DNA of 64,000 bases from UBA2336 sp036787955 (GTDB taxonomy: Bacteria; Bacteroidota; Bacteroidia; Cytophagales; Cyclobacteriaceae). Below the pieces are notes generated by a model. The model ran no database searches, was not told the DNA's origin, and worked only from the letters and a program-made list of their open reading frames with translations. The stretch covers positions 121,044-185,043 of the forward strand of contig DAIQOI010000006.1 of assembly GCA_036787955.1 (NCBI GenBank), read 5' to 3'. The translations under genes were made by a program, and so were the position numbers. Shown in pieces: positions 36,444 through 46,491 of the stretch. Each line of letters starts with the position of its first letter. Within the stretch, counting starts at the first letter, position 1.

Positions 36444-36980
36444 TCATTCAAAATTTTTCTCATTTACTTCGGAAGCACCGCTTTCGCGCAGAATACGGGT
36501 TATTTCTTCTTTTGATTTTCCGGCATTGAATGCCAGGTCAATGGCCATTACATGTTTATCATCGGTACTGCGGATGTCAAACTGCCGCGGCCACTTGTAG
36601 GGCTTCATATCGCTCACGATTAAGAAGGTAGCAACCATGCCCAGTGCTGAAAGTAACACCGTCAACTCGAACGTAACCGGTATGAAAGGAGGCAAGGAAG
36701 CAAAGTTTTTACCGCCTATGATCATCGGCCAGTCGTACCCCAACATCCAGAATTGCATCACCAGCGCCAGAATGGTGCCGGTCATACCAAACAGAAAAGC
36801 TGCAATGGGTAGCCGGGTACGTGAGTAACCCAGCGCCTCGTCCAGGCCGTGAACCGGAAAGGGGGTGTATACTTCGTAAATACGGATGCCGCTGGCGCGC
36901 ACTTTCTTCACGCCGTCCAGTAAAACATCCTCGTCATCAAAAATACCAACCACAAAATGCTTATTTGCTTCCATGCTCAT
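36444..36980 (-). CDS. actD: Alternative Complex III subunit ActD (DUF3341)
   Basis: A 178-residue protein with a soluble N-terminal region (HFVVGIFDDEDVLLDGVKKVR) and two helices (~62-83 and 97-118), followed by a conserved PRQFDIRSTDDKHVMAID. This is the DUF3341 subunit that caps the membrane part of the complex. It overlaps actC by 4 bp. Confidence 0.92.
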   Translation of the reverse strand: MSMEANKHFVVGIFDDEDVLLDGVKKVRASGIRIYEVYTPFPVHGLDEALGYSRTRLPIAAFLFGMTGTILALVMQFWMLGYDWPMIIGGKNFASLPPFIPVTFELTVLLSALGMVATFLIVSDMKPYKWPRQFDIRSTDDKHVMAIDLAFNAGKSKEEITRILRESGASEVNEKNFE

Positions 36981-38350
36981 GCCGTTTTTTCTGATGTTGA
37001 TTTGATAATACTTTTTACTTCGGCCATGTTAATTACCGGAAAGAATTTGGCAAACAGGAAAAATGCGGTGAAGAAAATGCCAAACGTAAATACGTACTGA
37101 CCGATGTCGTACCAGGTGGGGTAAAACATGGTCCAGCTCGAAGGAACATAATCGCGGTGCAGGGAGGTAACAATAATAACAAACCTCTCGAACCACATTC
37201 CGATGTTTACGATAATGGACAATACGAACGTAGCCACAATGCTGGTACGTATTTTCTTGATCCAGAACAACTGCGGAGAAATTACATTGCAGGTCATCAT
37301 CGACCAGTAAGCCCAGGCGTAAGGTCCCTGAATACGGTTATAGAAGGCATATCCTTCATAGGGAACCTGCGAATACCATGAAATGAACAATTCGGTGATG
37401 TAGGCAATCCCCACTATCGAACCGGTGATGATGATGATGATATTCATCAACTCAATGTGATATACTGTAATGTATTCTTCCAGTTTAAACACCTTTCGCG
37501 TTACCAGCAGCAGGGTTAGCACCATGGCAAAGCCTGAGAAGATAGCTCCGGCAACAAAGTAGGGCGGGAAGATGGTGGTGTGCCAGCCGGGTATTACCGA
37601 GGTGGCAAAGTCAAACGATACGATGGTGTGAACCGAAAGCACCAGCGGTGTGGATAGACCCGCCAGAATAAGCGCCACCGATTCATAGCGCTGCCATGTT
37701 TTGGCACCGCCCTGCCATCCGAAGCTGAGCGCGTTATAAATTTTTGCCCTGATTTTATTCCCCTGCACTACGGCACGGTCGCGTATCACGGCAAAGTCGG
37801 GAATAAGGCCCATGTACCAGAACACCAGCGAAACGGTGAAATAAGTTGAGATGGCAAACACATCCCACAACAGGGGCGAGTTAAAGTTCACCCACAACGA
37901 TCCAAACGTGTTGGGCAACGGCAGCGCCCAGTAAAATCCAAGCCACAGGCGACCCATGTGAAAGGCCGGGAAACTGGCTGCACAAATCACCGCGAAAATG
38001 GTCATGGCCTCAGCAGCGCGGTTGATAGACATGCGCCAGCGCTGACGAAACAACAACAATATGGCTGAAATAAGTGTACCTGCGTGACCAATACCGACCC
38101 ACCACACAAAGTTGGTGATATCCCACGCCCAACCAACCGTTTTGTTTAATCCCCACATACCTATGCCGTGCCACAACATCATGGCACAGGCGTATCCGCC
38201 CAAAGCCAGCAGGGCCAATGAAACACCAAAAGCCATCCACCACAGGCGGGTGGGCTTTCCTTCAACCTGCCGGCTGATGTCGTGCGAAACGTCTTTTACT
38301 GTTTTACCTCCGGTTACAAGAGGTTCGCGTATGGCTGAAACTACTTGCAT
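36977..38350 (-). CDS. actC: Alternative Complex III subunit ActC (NrfD/PsrC family)
   Basis: A 457-residue membrane protein with ten helices. FVWWVGIGHAGTLISAILLL, VSVHTIVSFDFA and GWHTTIFPPYFVAGAIFSG are NrfD-family signatures near the quinol site. It oxidises menaquinol, passing electrons to the iron-sulphur clusters of ActB. It starts 16 bp after actB. Confidence 0.93.
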   Translation of the reverse strand: MQVVSAIREPLVTGGKTVKDVSHDISRQVEGKPTRLWWMAFGVSLALLALGGYACAMMLWHGIGMWGLNKTVGWAWDITNFVWWVGIGHAGTLISAILLLFRQRWRMSINRAAEAMTIFAVICAASFPAFHMGRLWLGFYWALPLPNTFGSLWVNFNSPLLWDVFAISTYFTVSLVFWYMGLIPDFAVIRDRAVVQGNKIRAKIYNALSFGWQGGAKTWQRYESVALILAGLSTPLVLSVHTIVSFDFATSVIPGWHTTIFPPYFVAGAIFSGFAMVLTLLLVTRKVFKLEEYITVYHIELMNIIIIITGSIVGIAYITELFISWYSQVPYEGYAFYNRIQGPYAWAYWSMMTCNVISPQLFWIKKIRTSIVATFVLSIIVNIGMWFERFVIIVTSLHRDYVPSSWTMFYPTWYDIGQYVFTFGIFFTAFFLFAKFFPVINMAEVKSIIKSTSEKTA

Positions 38351-38365
38351 GCTGTTCGTTATTTA

Positions 38366-41300
38366 TCAGGCTTGTTGTTGTTCTTTATTGCGTATTTTGG
38401 TCAGATACCAAATGTTTGGCTTTACACCGATTTCCTCCAGCACCTGGTAGGCACGTGGATTGTCTGCCTTCTTATCGATGCCGTACGGACGCTTTTCATC
38501 GGCCGGACGGATCTTCAGCAGCTTACTGATGCGGCTTTCCGGATCATTCAAATCACCAAACACAATCGCACCGGTGCTGCAGGCAGCCTGGCAGGCTGTT
38601 ACCACATCACCATCTTTGAGCGGGCGCTTCTCTTTCTTGGCTGTTAGTTTAGCTTGCTGGATACGCTGCACACAGAAGGAGCACTTCTCCATCACCCCGC
38701 GCGAACGAACGGTAACATCCGGATTGAGCACCATCTTACCCAGGTCCGTGTTCATGGCCGGGTTAGACTGCTCAAACTGGCGGTTATCGTGGTATTTAAA
38801 CCAGTTGAAGCGCCTTACCTTGTACGGGCAGTTGTTGGCGCAATAGCGGGTTCCGATGCAGCGGTTGTATGCCATCTGGTTAAGCCCTTCGGAGCTGTGT
38901 GTAGTAGCCGCTACCGGGCACACGGTTTCGCACGGTGCGTTGTTGCAATGCTGGCACAACATGGGCTGGAATACCACCTCCGGATTTTCGGCTGCTTTTT
39001 CAAGGCCTTTCAAATCCTGTACATCGGCATTGGTGCTGTAATAGCGATCAATACGCAGCCAGTGCATCTCTCTGCGGTTAATTACCTCCTGGCGGCCTAC
39101 CAGCGATATGTTGTTTTCAACATTGCAAGCCACTACGCAGGCGCCACAACCTATACAGGTATTAAGGTCGATGGCCATGCCCCAGTGGTGGTTGTAGTAG
39201 TCATGTCCTTTCCACAACGAGAGCTTACCCGGCTCCACTTTATGTTCGGGGCTCTTCCAGGTAGCCACCTTGGGGTAGAACCTTCCGGCAGCCGGATTCT
39301 CTTTAAATTCGCTAAGCAGCGCTTCCTGAATCACCGTGGCACGCTTCATGTAAGTCTGGCTGGTTTGGGTTGTGGCCAGCCAGTATTTTTCATCCTCCAG
39401 TTTGAAAGAAACATTGGTGCACTGGAAGGAAAGCGAACCGTTAACCATTGTGGCAAACGGATAGGCGTTAATGCCCAAACCATCGGCCACTTTCCCTGCC
39501 TTAGTTCGGCCGTAGCCCAGCGGAATGCCCACGGTGCCTGGTGTTTGCCCCGGCTGTATAAGCACAGGCAGTTTAACGGTACGGCCATTGGCTGTGATGG
39601 TAGCAAAGCGCGTTTTGCCTTCCGAAAAATCTATACCTTTTGCATCTGCCGGTGACACGGTAACATAATGTTCCCAAACTGCTTTGGTAATGGGATCGGG
39701 CAACTCCTGAAGCAACGGGTTGTTGGCCTGGGAACCATTGCCTACGGTAGCATTTTCATAAACAAACAACTCAATGCCTTCAGACTTATAAGCCGCTGCG
39801 ATCGCCCCGGCTGCAGCCTGAACATTACCGCCAAAATTCACAGAAGCAGGTTCAACGGGCAATTCGTAAACGCCATCAAACAACCGCTTATCCCACCATG
39901 ACTGAAGATGGCCGCCTTTGAAAAACCAGGCTGCCCAGTTCGATTTCAGTACTTCGTAATAGTCTGCATTCGGCTGACCGGCCCAGGCCAGAAAACTTTC
40001 CTGTGCGGCCCGTGTTTTGAATATGGGTGTAATGGCTGGCTGAGCCAGGCTAAAATGATTTTTCTTCGGTTCTGCATCGTTCCAGGCCTCGAGGTAGTGG
40101 TGGTCGGGGGCAAGTACCGAACAGAGTGCACCGGTCTCATCTTCTTTATAGGAAGTGGAAACCTTCAGGCCTACTTTTTTAAGGCCTTCAGCGATTTTCT
40201 CACCCATGGGATGATCGTACACCGGGTTGCAGTTATAAAAGATTACGGCTCCTACCCCTCCGGTATCCAGATCATTGATAAAGGCCAGCATTTGCTCATC
40301 GTTGCCCTGACGGTAGTTGACCGGCAGGTGTGGCAGGATGGTTGTGCCATAATTGCCAAGCAGGTTGTTGATGGCATTTACAACAAGCTGCACATTTTTA
40401 TCATTCGAACCGGCTACCACAACCGACTTACCCCGGTTTGCCCACAACTCATCGGCAGCCTGCTGCAGGTAGGGCTTATCCGTTCCACCATTGACCGAAG
40501 GTGCGCCTGCTTTTGCCGCAATCAGGTTGTAGAGCTGAACAGCTACTGCACCTTCCTCCGAAGGCTTTATCTGGATGCGGTAGTCGGCATTGGCACCGGT
40601 AAGCGTCATACCTGCTTCGTAGTGATAGTGGCGCGACATATCGCGTTTATCTTCGCTCACTTCACGGGTTTGTGCGTATTGTTTGGTAAACTCAATTGGT
40701 GCCAGCCAGGTTGAAAGAAAATCGGCAGCGATGCTGACAATCACGTTGGCCTTGCTGAAATCATAGGAAGGTATAAAACCTTTACCAAATGATTCCTCAT
40801 TGGCCTTCCACATGCCGTACATGGAAACCTGATCATACTGTACGTGCTGCGCAGTGGGGTATTTCGCTTTGAATTGATCCAACACCTTTTTGGTGCTGGG
40901 ACTGAGCACTGAGTTGCTTACGATATAAATTTTGGAGCCGCTGAGTGCCGCTGCCGTCAGCTTGTCGGTTACTTCTTTATCTACTTCTTCCCACGATGCC
41001 TTGCGGTTGTCGCCCACACGTGGAAAACGAAGGCGGGCATTGTCGTAGAGCGATAAAACCGAAGCTTCTACCTGAGCGCTGGTGCCTCCGCGGGTCACGC
41101 CCGACAGGGTATTGCCTTCAATTTTTATCGGGCGCCCTTCCCTTACTTTTACCAGAATGCTGCAGTAATCTCCTCCATTTATGTAAGTGGACGCGTAATA
41201 ATTCGGCAAACTCGGATCCACATCCATCGGCTTCTCCACGTATGGGATAGCCTTGCGCACGGGAGCTTCGCAAGCGGCCAGCGAAACAGCAGCCACGCCA

Positions 41301-41458
41301 AAGCCCATCATTTTGAGGAAGTCCCTGCGCGAATGTTCAATATTCTCTTCGGGCCGGGGCGGCTCTCCAAATTCATTGTGCGCACGCTTAACAAACTCCG
41401 GGGCATTTGTGAGCTCCTCCAGCCCTTTCCAGTATATCTTGGTAGGTTTTTCTTCCAT
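38366..41458 (-). CDS. actB: Alternative Complex III subunit ActB (iron-sulphur, molybdopterin-like fold)
   Basis: A 1030-residue exported subunit. A Tat leader (SRRDFLKMMGFG) is followed by a lipobox-like AAC. Residues ~60-720 have the molybdopterin-oxidoreductase fold but no cofactor-binding signature. The C-terminal ferredoxin part has CIGCGACVVACNVE, CQHCNNAPCETVCP, CIGTRYCANNCPY and CSFCVQRI...CQAAC, enough for three 4Fe-4S clusters and one 3Fe-4S cluster. In Alternative Complex III the cofactor domain is inactive and the clusters carry electrons from ActC to ActA. Confidence 0.95.
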   Translation of the reverse strand: MEEKPTKIYWKGLEELTNAPEFVKRAHNEFGEPPRPEENIEHSRRDFLKMMGFGVAAVSLAACEAPVRKAIPYVEKPMDVDPSLPNYYASTYINGGDYCSILVKVREGRPIKIEGNTLSGVTRGGTSAQVEASVLSLYDNARLRFPRVGDNRKASWEEVDKEVTDKLTAAALSGSKIYIVSNSVLSPSTKKVLDQFKAKYPTAQHVQYDQVSMYGMWKANEESFGKGFIPSYDFSKANVIVSIAADFLSTWLAPIEFTKQYAQTREVSEDKRDMSRHYHYEAGMTLTGANADYRIQIKPSEEGAVAVQLYNLIAAKAGAPSVNGGTDKPYLQQAADELWANRGKSVVVAGSNDKNVQLVVNAINNLLGNYGTTILPHLPVNYRQGNDEQMLAFINDLDTGGVGAVIFYNCNPVYDHPMGEKIAEGLKKVGLKVSTSYKEDETGALCSVLAPDHHYLEAWNDAEPKKNHFSLAQPAITPIFKTRAAQESFLAWAGQPNADYYEVLKSNWAAWFFKGGHLQSWWDKRLFDGVYELPVEPASVNFGGNVQAAAGAIAAAYKSEGIELFVYENATVGNGSQANNPLLQELPDPITKAVWEHYVTVSPADAKGIDFSEGKTRFATITANGRTVKLPVLIQPGQTPGTVGIPLGYGRTKAGKVADGLGINAYPFATMVNGSLSFQCTNVSFKLEDEKYWLATTQTSQTYMKRATVIQEALLSEFKENPAAGRFYPKVATWKSPEHKVEPGKLSLWKGHDYYNHHWGMAIDLNTCIGCGACVVACNVENNISLVGRQEVINRREMHWLRIDRYYSTNADVQDLKGLEKAAENPEVVFQPMLCQHCNNAPCETVCPVAATTHSSEGLNQMAYNRCIGTRYCANNCPYKVRRFNWFKYHDNRQFEQSNPAMNTDLGKMVLNPDVTVRSRGVMEKCSFCVQRIQQAKLTAKKEKRPLKDGDVVTACQAACSTGAIVFGDLNDPESRISKLLKIRPADEKRPYGIDKKADNPRAYQVLEEIGVKPNIWYLTKIRNKEQQQA

Positions 41459-41504
41459 GTATCTATAATATAGGTTATACAGGTTTGGCTAATTCATCTA
41501 TCTA

Positions 41505-42755
41505 TTAATAATGACACTTGGCGCATTCCAGTCCGCCAATATCTTCAACTTTCATCGGCTGCTTCGACTGCTTGCTGTGCAGTTCAACCAGTTTATCGTA
41601 GTAAGCATTTCCTTTGGTATTTACATCGGTTTTCCGGTGGCAGTCAATGCACCAGCCCATGGTTAACAACGAGTATTGCTGCACCACCTCCATTTCCTCA
41701 ACAGGTCCGTGGCAGGTTTGGCATTCAATACCTCCGACTACCACATGCTGGGCATGGTTGAAATAGGCCAGATCGGGAAGGTTATGAATGCGCACCCACT
41801 CGATGGGCTGCTGGTTAGGGCCATAGGTTTTTGTTTCCGGCTGCCAGTCGGCTGCGGCCCATAGTTTCTTAATCTGGGGCGACTCGGTTTTAACCTGGCT
41901 ATGGCAATTCATACATATATTAATAGAGGGGATGGTGGCGCTTTTACCCTTCAACACACCGGTGTGACAATACTTGCAGTCAATTTCATAAGCGCCGGCA
42001 TGCAATTTATGGCTGAAAGCTATTGGCTGCTTGGGTGCGTAGCCCTTCTGAATGCCAATGGAGTACAATCCGTTAATCACTGCTTTAACACCCAGGGCTG
42101 TTGCAACAAACACCACAACAAAAAGAAAGCCTTTGCTGCGCACTACTGTGGCTAATGTAATGGGCGACTGAACAAGTTCGCGTTCTTCTTCGGTTAATGG
42201 TTTCTGATCCAATAAACGTTTAAGTGCAGATATCAGAAATCCGAGAATAACGACCAGTAAAACAAGGATGATAACCAGCCCGGCAAGAATAACATTCAGG
42301 TAGGACTCCGGAACACCTGTGGATACCGGCTGCGATGCATCGCCGGGCTGAGGCTGCGCCTGCGGTGGCCCTTTGATGGTTTCATCCTGTATGTAAGCCA
42401 GAATGGCCATGATCTGGTCGTCTTTCAGACCGCTGAAGGCCGTCATCTGGGTTTTGTTGTATTCGTTGTAAAGGTTCACAGCATACTCATCGCCACTGGC
42501 AATTAAAGCGGCAGAATTTCTGATGAAGGCTTTAATCCAATCAATAGAAGGGGCGCGGTTGTACACATCCGCAAGTGCCGGACCTACCAGTTTCTGATGT
42601 ACCCGATGACAGGTCTGGCAGTTTGCTTTGAACAAAGCTTCTCCTTCCTTAATTATTTGAGGGTCGGTTGGAATTTCCTGGGCCAGGCCTGCTTGGCTGA
42701 TCAGCAACGTGCAGAGGATGGTCAGCGGGAAATTCAGGCGTAGAAATCGGATCAT
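41505..42755 (-). CDS. actA: Alternative Complex III multihaem cytochrome c, ActA
   Basis: A 416-residue protein with six CxxCH haem c sites. One (CQTCH, Cys46) is in an N-terminal monohaem cytochrome domain. Five are in the C-terminal half: CKYCH, CMNCH, CQTCH, CIDCH and CAKCH. A signal peptide and an internal transmembrane helix (~155-175) anchor it. It is the first gene of the whole act-cox cluster, and a near-perfect Bacteroidota promoter lies 35-65 bp upstream. Confidence 0.94.
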   Translation of the reverse strand: MIRFLRLNFPLTILCTLLISQAGLAQEIPTDPQIIKEGEALFKANCQTCHRVHQKLVGPALADVYNRAPSIDWIKAFIRNSAALIASGDEYAVNLYNEYNKTQMTAFSGLKDDQIMAILAYIQDETIKGPPQAQPQPGDASQPVSTGVPESYLNVILAGLVIILVLLVVILGFLISALKRLLDQKPLTEEERELVQSPITLATVVRSKGFLFVVVFVATALGVKAVINGLYSIGIQKGYAPKQPIAFSHKLHAGAYEIDCKYCHTGVLKGKSATIPSINICMNCHSQVKTESPQIKKLWAAADWQPETKTYGPNQQPIEWVRIHNLPDLAYFNHAQHVVVGGIECQTCHGPVEEMEVVQQYSLLTMGWCIDCHRKTDVNTKGNAYYDKLVELHSKQSKQPMKVEDIGGLECAKCHY

Positions 42756-42789
42756 GATGAATCGAGTAAGTGTTTTATTCGAAACCGCA

Positions 42790-42820
42790 CAAATCTACTA
42801 CCCGAGCGCTTTTTTTCAAA
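42790..42820 (-). promoter_or_regulatory. Consensus promoter of the act-cox operon
   Basis: Read on the minus strand, TTTG (42820-42817), 19 bp, then TAGATTTG (42797-42790). This is an exact match to the Bacteroidota -33/-7 consensus TTTG-N19-TAnnTTTG. The actA ATG at 42755 follows after a leader of about 30 bases. Confidence 0.78.
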
Positions 42821-43112
42821 TTTATTTAGGGATGCAGCAAGACTTTAATTTGTTCGAGCAACGGAATCTTTTCAATAGCTGTTTAACGGTTCCGCTACGA
42901 ACAAAGTACCTTTTTACAAAACCCTGAACAGTCCTGCTTATTTAGAACAGTTTTAAATTATTTCTCAACTTCGTTGTACATCCTCTCCGGGATGGGGCTG
43001 CCGGGGGCCAGAAGGCCCTGGTAAGAGTAAGGCCGCGCTTAAAATGTTGCAAAAAGGACTAAAATATTACATCTATGCTGTATGCCCTGTTAATTGCTTT
43101 ATTTTCGAAAGT
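42821..43112. other. Intergenic stretch between actA and the FtsX-type permease
   Basis: With the promoter region next to it, this makes a 357-bp gap between divergent genes. It holds no convincing ORF. A short imperfect GC hairpin (ccgggggcc agaa ggccctgg, 43001-43021) has no T-tract. Nothing else was seen. Confidence 0.5.
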
Positions 43113-45515
43113 ATGTTGAACAATTACTGGATTGTAACCCTCCGGTCGTTTAGGCGGTACAGCCTGCACAACCTTTTGTTGATTGGTAGCCTTGCAGCAG
43201 GCATTGCCTGCGCAATGGTTGTCTATCTTTTCATCCGGCACGAATTGCGTTACGACAAGCACCACTCGAAAGCCGACCGAATATTCCGCATCCAGCAAAA
43301 CCGATATAATAAAGGAGAATTAACCAATAGCAGTGTGGCGGTGAATTTTGGCATAGGTCCGGATATGGCCGCAGAGATTCCCGAGGTGGAATCATTTGTT
43401 CATATGCGTAAAGTAACAGGTGGCTTCATCCACAATGGCGAGCTGTACCGAACGGAAAATGCTGCGGTTGCTTCAGCTGAATTTTTCCGGATATTCTCAG
43501 TTCCGCTTCTGCGTGGAGTTGATTCGCTGGTATTGGCCCGACCCTTTACTGCCGTAGTTTCCGAATCTTATGCGCGGAAAGTATTTAAAAATGAAGACCC
43601 GATTGGCAAAATATACCGGTACAGAACTGGTCTTGAGCTGGAAATCACCGGCATATTTGCCGACATGCCGGAAACCGGACATATGCAGTTTGACATCCTC
43701 ATGTCCATGGAAACCCACAATAAAGTGGTGTCCAAGCTGGTGCTGGAAGAACCCTGGCGTTGGGACGGATATCCAACCTATATCTTATTGCACAGGGCCG
43801 ACCAGCTCGAAGCAGTAAAATCAAAATTGCCCGATTTGATTGAGCGCAAAACCGGCAACTGGCTGCGGGAAACGGATCAGAAACTGGAAATATCGCTTCA
43901 ACCACTTACTTCCATTCACCTGAACTCGGCTTTTAAAGATGAGTGGAAACCCAATGGCAATTATCAGGTGGTATTTTTTTTGGGCGCAACGGCTGTGGCC
44001 ATTTTACTCATTACCTGGCTGACCTACAGCAGCCTTACTGTGGTGCGGGGAATGGGCCGGTCGCGCGAGGTGGGCGTTCGTAAAATTATGGGTAGTACCC
44101 GTTTGCAACTGGCGCTGCAATTCCTTTTCGAATCCACCCTTTTAAACTTCATTGCCTTAGGCATAGCAGTGGCAGTGGTGTACCTCTCGCTTCCCCATTT
44201 ATCCGAACTGTTTCAGCGGAATCTTTTGTTGGAATGGCAATGGGATGCTGAACTGCTCCTGCCCCTGTTCCTGTTCATCTTACTTAGCAGCCTGATTTCG
44301 GGGGTCTATCCTGCTCTTACGTTGTCTTCCATTGCACCGGCCGAGATTCTGAAAGGAAAATATACAACAGGAAGGCGGGGCCAATGGCTGCGCAAAGTGA
44401 TGGTGCTGATACCGGTTACCGCCACTGTTATCCTGCTCATCAGCGTACTGGTTATTTATCTTCAACTGGATTTGCTGCGTAAAAAAGATCTGGGTTTTGA
44501 TCTGGACAAACTGCTCACCGTACGTAATTCGGAAATATTTGATTCCTTGTTCGTGCGCAATACGCAGGCTTTCAAAAAACAGATTGCTCAACTGGCCGGG
44601 GTCGAGGGTGTTACCATGGTATCGTCTCTGCCCGGAACGATGATTCGGTTATATGCAAACAGCGTGCAACGGGTTGGTGCTGCCAAGGAAGACGTAAACC
44701 AGTACCGATACTTTTTTGTAGATGAAGCTTTCGCAGAAACGATGGGTATCCGTGTACTTGCCGGAAATCCGGTGCATCCGGGATACCGGTTAGAAAAGGA
44801 TGTGATGATCAACGAATCGGCCTGCAAGCTGCTGGGCTTCTCCTCACCTGAAGAAGCAATTGACCAAAAAGTCGTCTTTCGTGACGATACGGCAATGGTC
44901 CGCGCTGTTATTGCCGACTATTATCATCAGTCGCCCAAAGTAGCCATCTCACCGGCTTTCTTTGTTTTCAATCCTTCGCAATGCAACCAGTACATCATCC
45001 GCCTTGCCCAAAACACCCAAGCACCCCTTGCCGATATCGAAGAAAATTTCAGGACGCTCTTCACCGCCGAGGTACCACACATCTCCTTTTTAAAGGATGA
45101 TTATTACCTGCAGTATGAAATTGAAGATCGTTTTGGCCGGATAGTTTTGTACCTGGCCGTGGTGCTCGTAGCTATATCGGTTGCAGGACTTTTTACCATC
45201 TCCTCCTTTGCCGCACAACTGCGCGCACGCGAAATCGGTATTCGCAAAGTACTGGGGGCCACGGCTTCTGATGCTGTGGCATTGCTGCTGAAAGATTATA
45301 TCATTATGATTTTCATTGCGCTGCTTGTAGGCATCCCATCAGCTGTTCTGATGCTTCAGAGGTGGTTAGAAGCGTTCACGCTTCGGTTGGATCTGAGTTG
45401 GTGGATGATTGTTATTCCTGCCCTGACTGTGTCATTTATTATTCTGATAACGGTGCTGCGGCAAACTTTGCTCACTGCACAAACCAACCCGGCCGAAGTA
45501 CTTAAGTACGAATAG
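43113..45515 (+). CDS. FtsX/MacB-type ABC transporter permease
   Basis: An 800-residue permease from the ATG at 43113 (MLNNYWIVTLRSFRRYSLHNLL), chosen because this N-terminus is the usual one for the family; a frame to 43044 adds 23 unlikely residues. Two repeats are visible, each a large periplasmic MacB-PCD domain followed by three helices carrying REVGVRKIMGSTRLQL (~340) and REIGIRKVLGATASDAV (~705), with a helix at the N-terminus. No ATPase gene is adjacent, so it probably uses a shared ATPase. The substrate is unknown. It converges with the TIGR02757 gene. Confidence 0.88.
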   Translation: MLNNYWIVTLRSFRRYSLHNLLLIGSLAAGIACAMVVYLFIRHELRYDKHHSKADRIFRIQQNRYNKGELTNSSVAVNFGIGPDMAAEIPEVESFVHMRKVTGGFIHNGELYRTENAAVASAEFFRIFSVPLLRGVDSLVLARPFTAVVSESYARKVFKNEDPIGKIYRYRTGLELEITGIFADMPETGHMQFDILMSMETHNKVVSKLVLEEPWRWDGYPTYILLHRADQLEAVKSKLPDLIERKTGNWLRETDQKLEISLQPLTSIHLNSAFKDEWKPNGNYQVVFFLGATAVAILLITWLTYSSLTVVRGMGRSREVGVRKIMGSTRLQLALQFLFESTLLNFIALGIAVAVVYLSLPHLSELFQRNLLLEWQWDAELLLPLFLFILLSSLISGVYPALTLSSIAPAEILKGKYTTGRRGQWLRKVMVLIPVTATVILLISVLVIYLQLDLLRKKDLGFDLDKLLTVRNSEIFDSLFVRNTQAFKKQIAQLAGVEGVTMVSSLPGTMIRLYANSVQRVGAAKEDVNQYRYFFVDEAFAETMGIRVLAGNPVHPGYRLEKDVMINESACKLLGFSSPEEAIDQKVVFRDDTAMVRAVIADYYHQSPKVAISPAFFVFNPSQCNQYIIRLAQNTQAPLADIEENFRTLFTAEVPHISFLKDDYYLQYEIEDRFGRIVLYLAVVLVAISVAGLFTISSFAAQLRAREIGIRKVLGATASDAVALLLKDYIIMIFIALLVGIPSAVLMLQRWLEAFTLRLDLSWWMIVIPALTVSFIILITVLRQTLLTAQTNPAEVLKYE

Positions 45516-45517
45516 CT

Positions 45518-46294
45518 TCACCTTCTTCGGTTGTTTTGTTCCAGCCCCAGCCCAAACAGGGCGAAATCATATTTAACCGGATCGACCGGATCGAATGTCC
45601 GCAGGGCCTGTGTGAGTTCCAGAGCGGCCAGCCAGTCCACTTGTTTACGCCTGAGCAATCCCAGCCTTCGGGCCACACGCTCCACGTGCACATCGCAGGG
45701 ACATACAAGCTGGGCAGGTTTAATCTTTTTCCAAATACCAAAGTCCACACCCTGGTTATCGCAGCGCACCATCCAGCGCAGCAACATATTCAGGCGCTTG
45801 CAGGCTGATTTTCGCTCGGGAGTGGGAACATGTTTGCGCGTGCGTTGCGGATAATCGGGAAGGCTGAAGAAAAGCCGGTGAAAACGGACAAGACCTGAAC
45901 CTGTATCCGGGTGGTATTCACTGGTGTAAAATGCTTCTTCCAGCGAATCATGCCTGCTATAAAACCATCTGAGGAATTCGATGAAATACAAGACATCCGT
46001 GGCATTAAAAGTGCGGTGAACAAATTTTTCAAATCGCTTCAGGTCATTTTCGCGGTGGTACTTCACAAAGTTGTGCGGGTCGTTATCCATCAAAGCCAGC
46101 AATCTTGTGCAACTTTGAATAATGGTGGTGCGCTGCCCCCACGCCAGGGTGGCTGCAAAAAGGGCCGCAATTTCGATATCCTGCTTCTTTCGGAAGCGGT
46201 GCGGCACAACAACCGGATCGTTTTCGATAAAACCGGGCTGGTTGTATTGACGAAATTTTTCTTCAAGCAGTTCTTTTAATTGTTGTTTTTTCAC
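45518..46294 (-). CDS. TIGR02757 (DUF2400) family protein
   Basis: A 258-residue protein with a GTG start at 46294. LFAATLAWGQRTTIIQSCTRLLALMDNDPHNFV and KRLNMLLRWMVR are typical of the TIGR02757 family, whose function is unknown. The 5-bp inverted repeat TTCAC-GCG-GTGAA overlaps its start codon. It is divergent from a truncated Na/Pi cotransporter gene. Confidence 0.85.
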   Translation of the reverse strand: MKKQQLKELLEEKFRQYNQPGFIENDPVVVPHRFRKKQDIEIAALFAATLAWGQRTTIIQSCTRLLALMDNDPHNFVKYHRENDLKRFEKFVHRTFNATDVLYFIEFLRWFYSRHDSLEEAFYTSEYHPDTGSGLVRFHRLFFSLPDYPQRTRKHVPTPERKSACKRLNMLLRWMVRCDNQGVDFGIWKKIKPAQLVCPCDVHVERVARRLGLLRRKQVDWLAALELTQALRTFDPVDPVKYDFALFGLGLEQNNRRR

Positions 46295-46331
46295 GCGGTG
46301 AATTTAGCCGGTTGATTTAATTTACAGCGGT

Positions 46332-46472
46332 ATGCTTCAGGAATTTCAGATTATCAGTCTGCTGGCAGGTGTCGGCATTTTTCTGTTTGGTATGTTCGAG
46401 CTGGAAGAGTCGCTGAAAAAAATTTCAGGTGGTACTTTTCGCAGGCTCATCCGGAGATTTGCCCGTAACTGA
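46332..46472 (+). pseudogene. Truncated Na/Pi cotransporter, N-terminal 46 residues
   Basis: The short frame encodes a hydrophobic helix and a following loop (LAGVGIFLFGMFELEESLKK, then GTFRRLIRRFARN) that match the first helix of NptA/YjbB-type Na+/phosphate symporters, normally over 500 residues. A stop follows at 46470-46472. Only 19 bp later begins the 3' end of the oxidoreductase gene on the opposite strand, so the rest of the transporter has been deleted. Confidence 0.65.
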
Positions 46473-46491
46473 TTGCGCAGTAACGCGTGTA

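Noticed and set aside
38654..39655. A 333-residue plus-strand frame inside actB
   Set aside because: Only a long shadow frame caused by codon bias; actB motifs cover the whole stretch.
38366..41458. ActB as an active molybdenum enzyme
   Set aside because: It has the fold but no cofactor-binding signature, and the neighbours actA and actC-actF identify Alternative Complex III.
43001..43021. Hairpin before the FtsX-type permease as a terminator
   Set aside because: Imperfect pairing, no T-tract, and neighbouring genes diverge.
46290..46302. TTCAC-GCG-GTGAA inverted repeat at the TIGR02757 start
   Set aside because: Short arms overlapping a coding start; could easily be chance.
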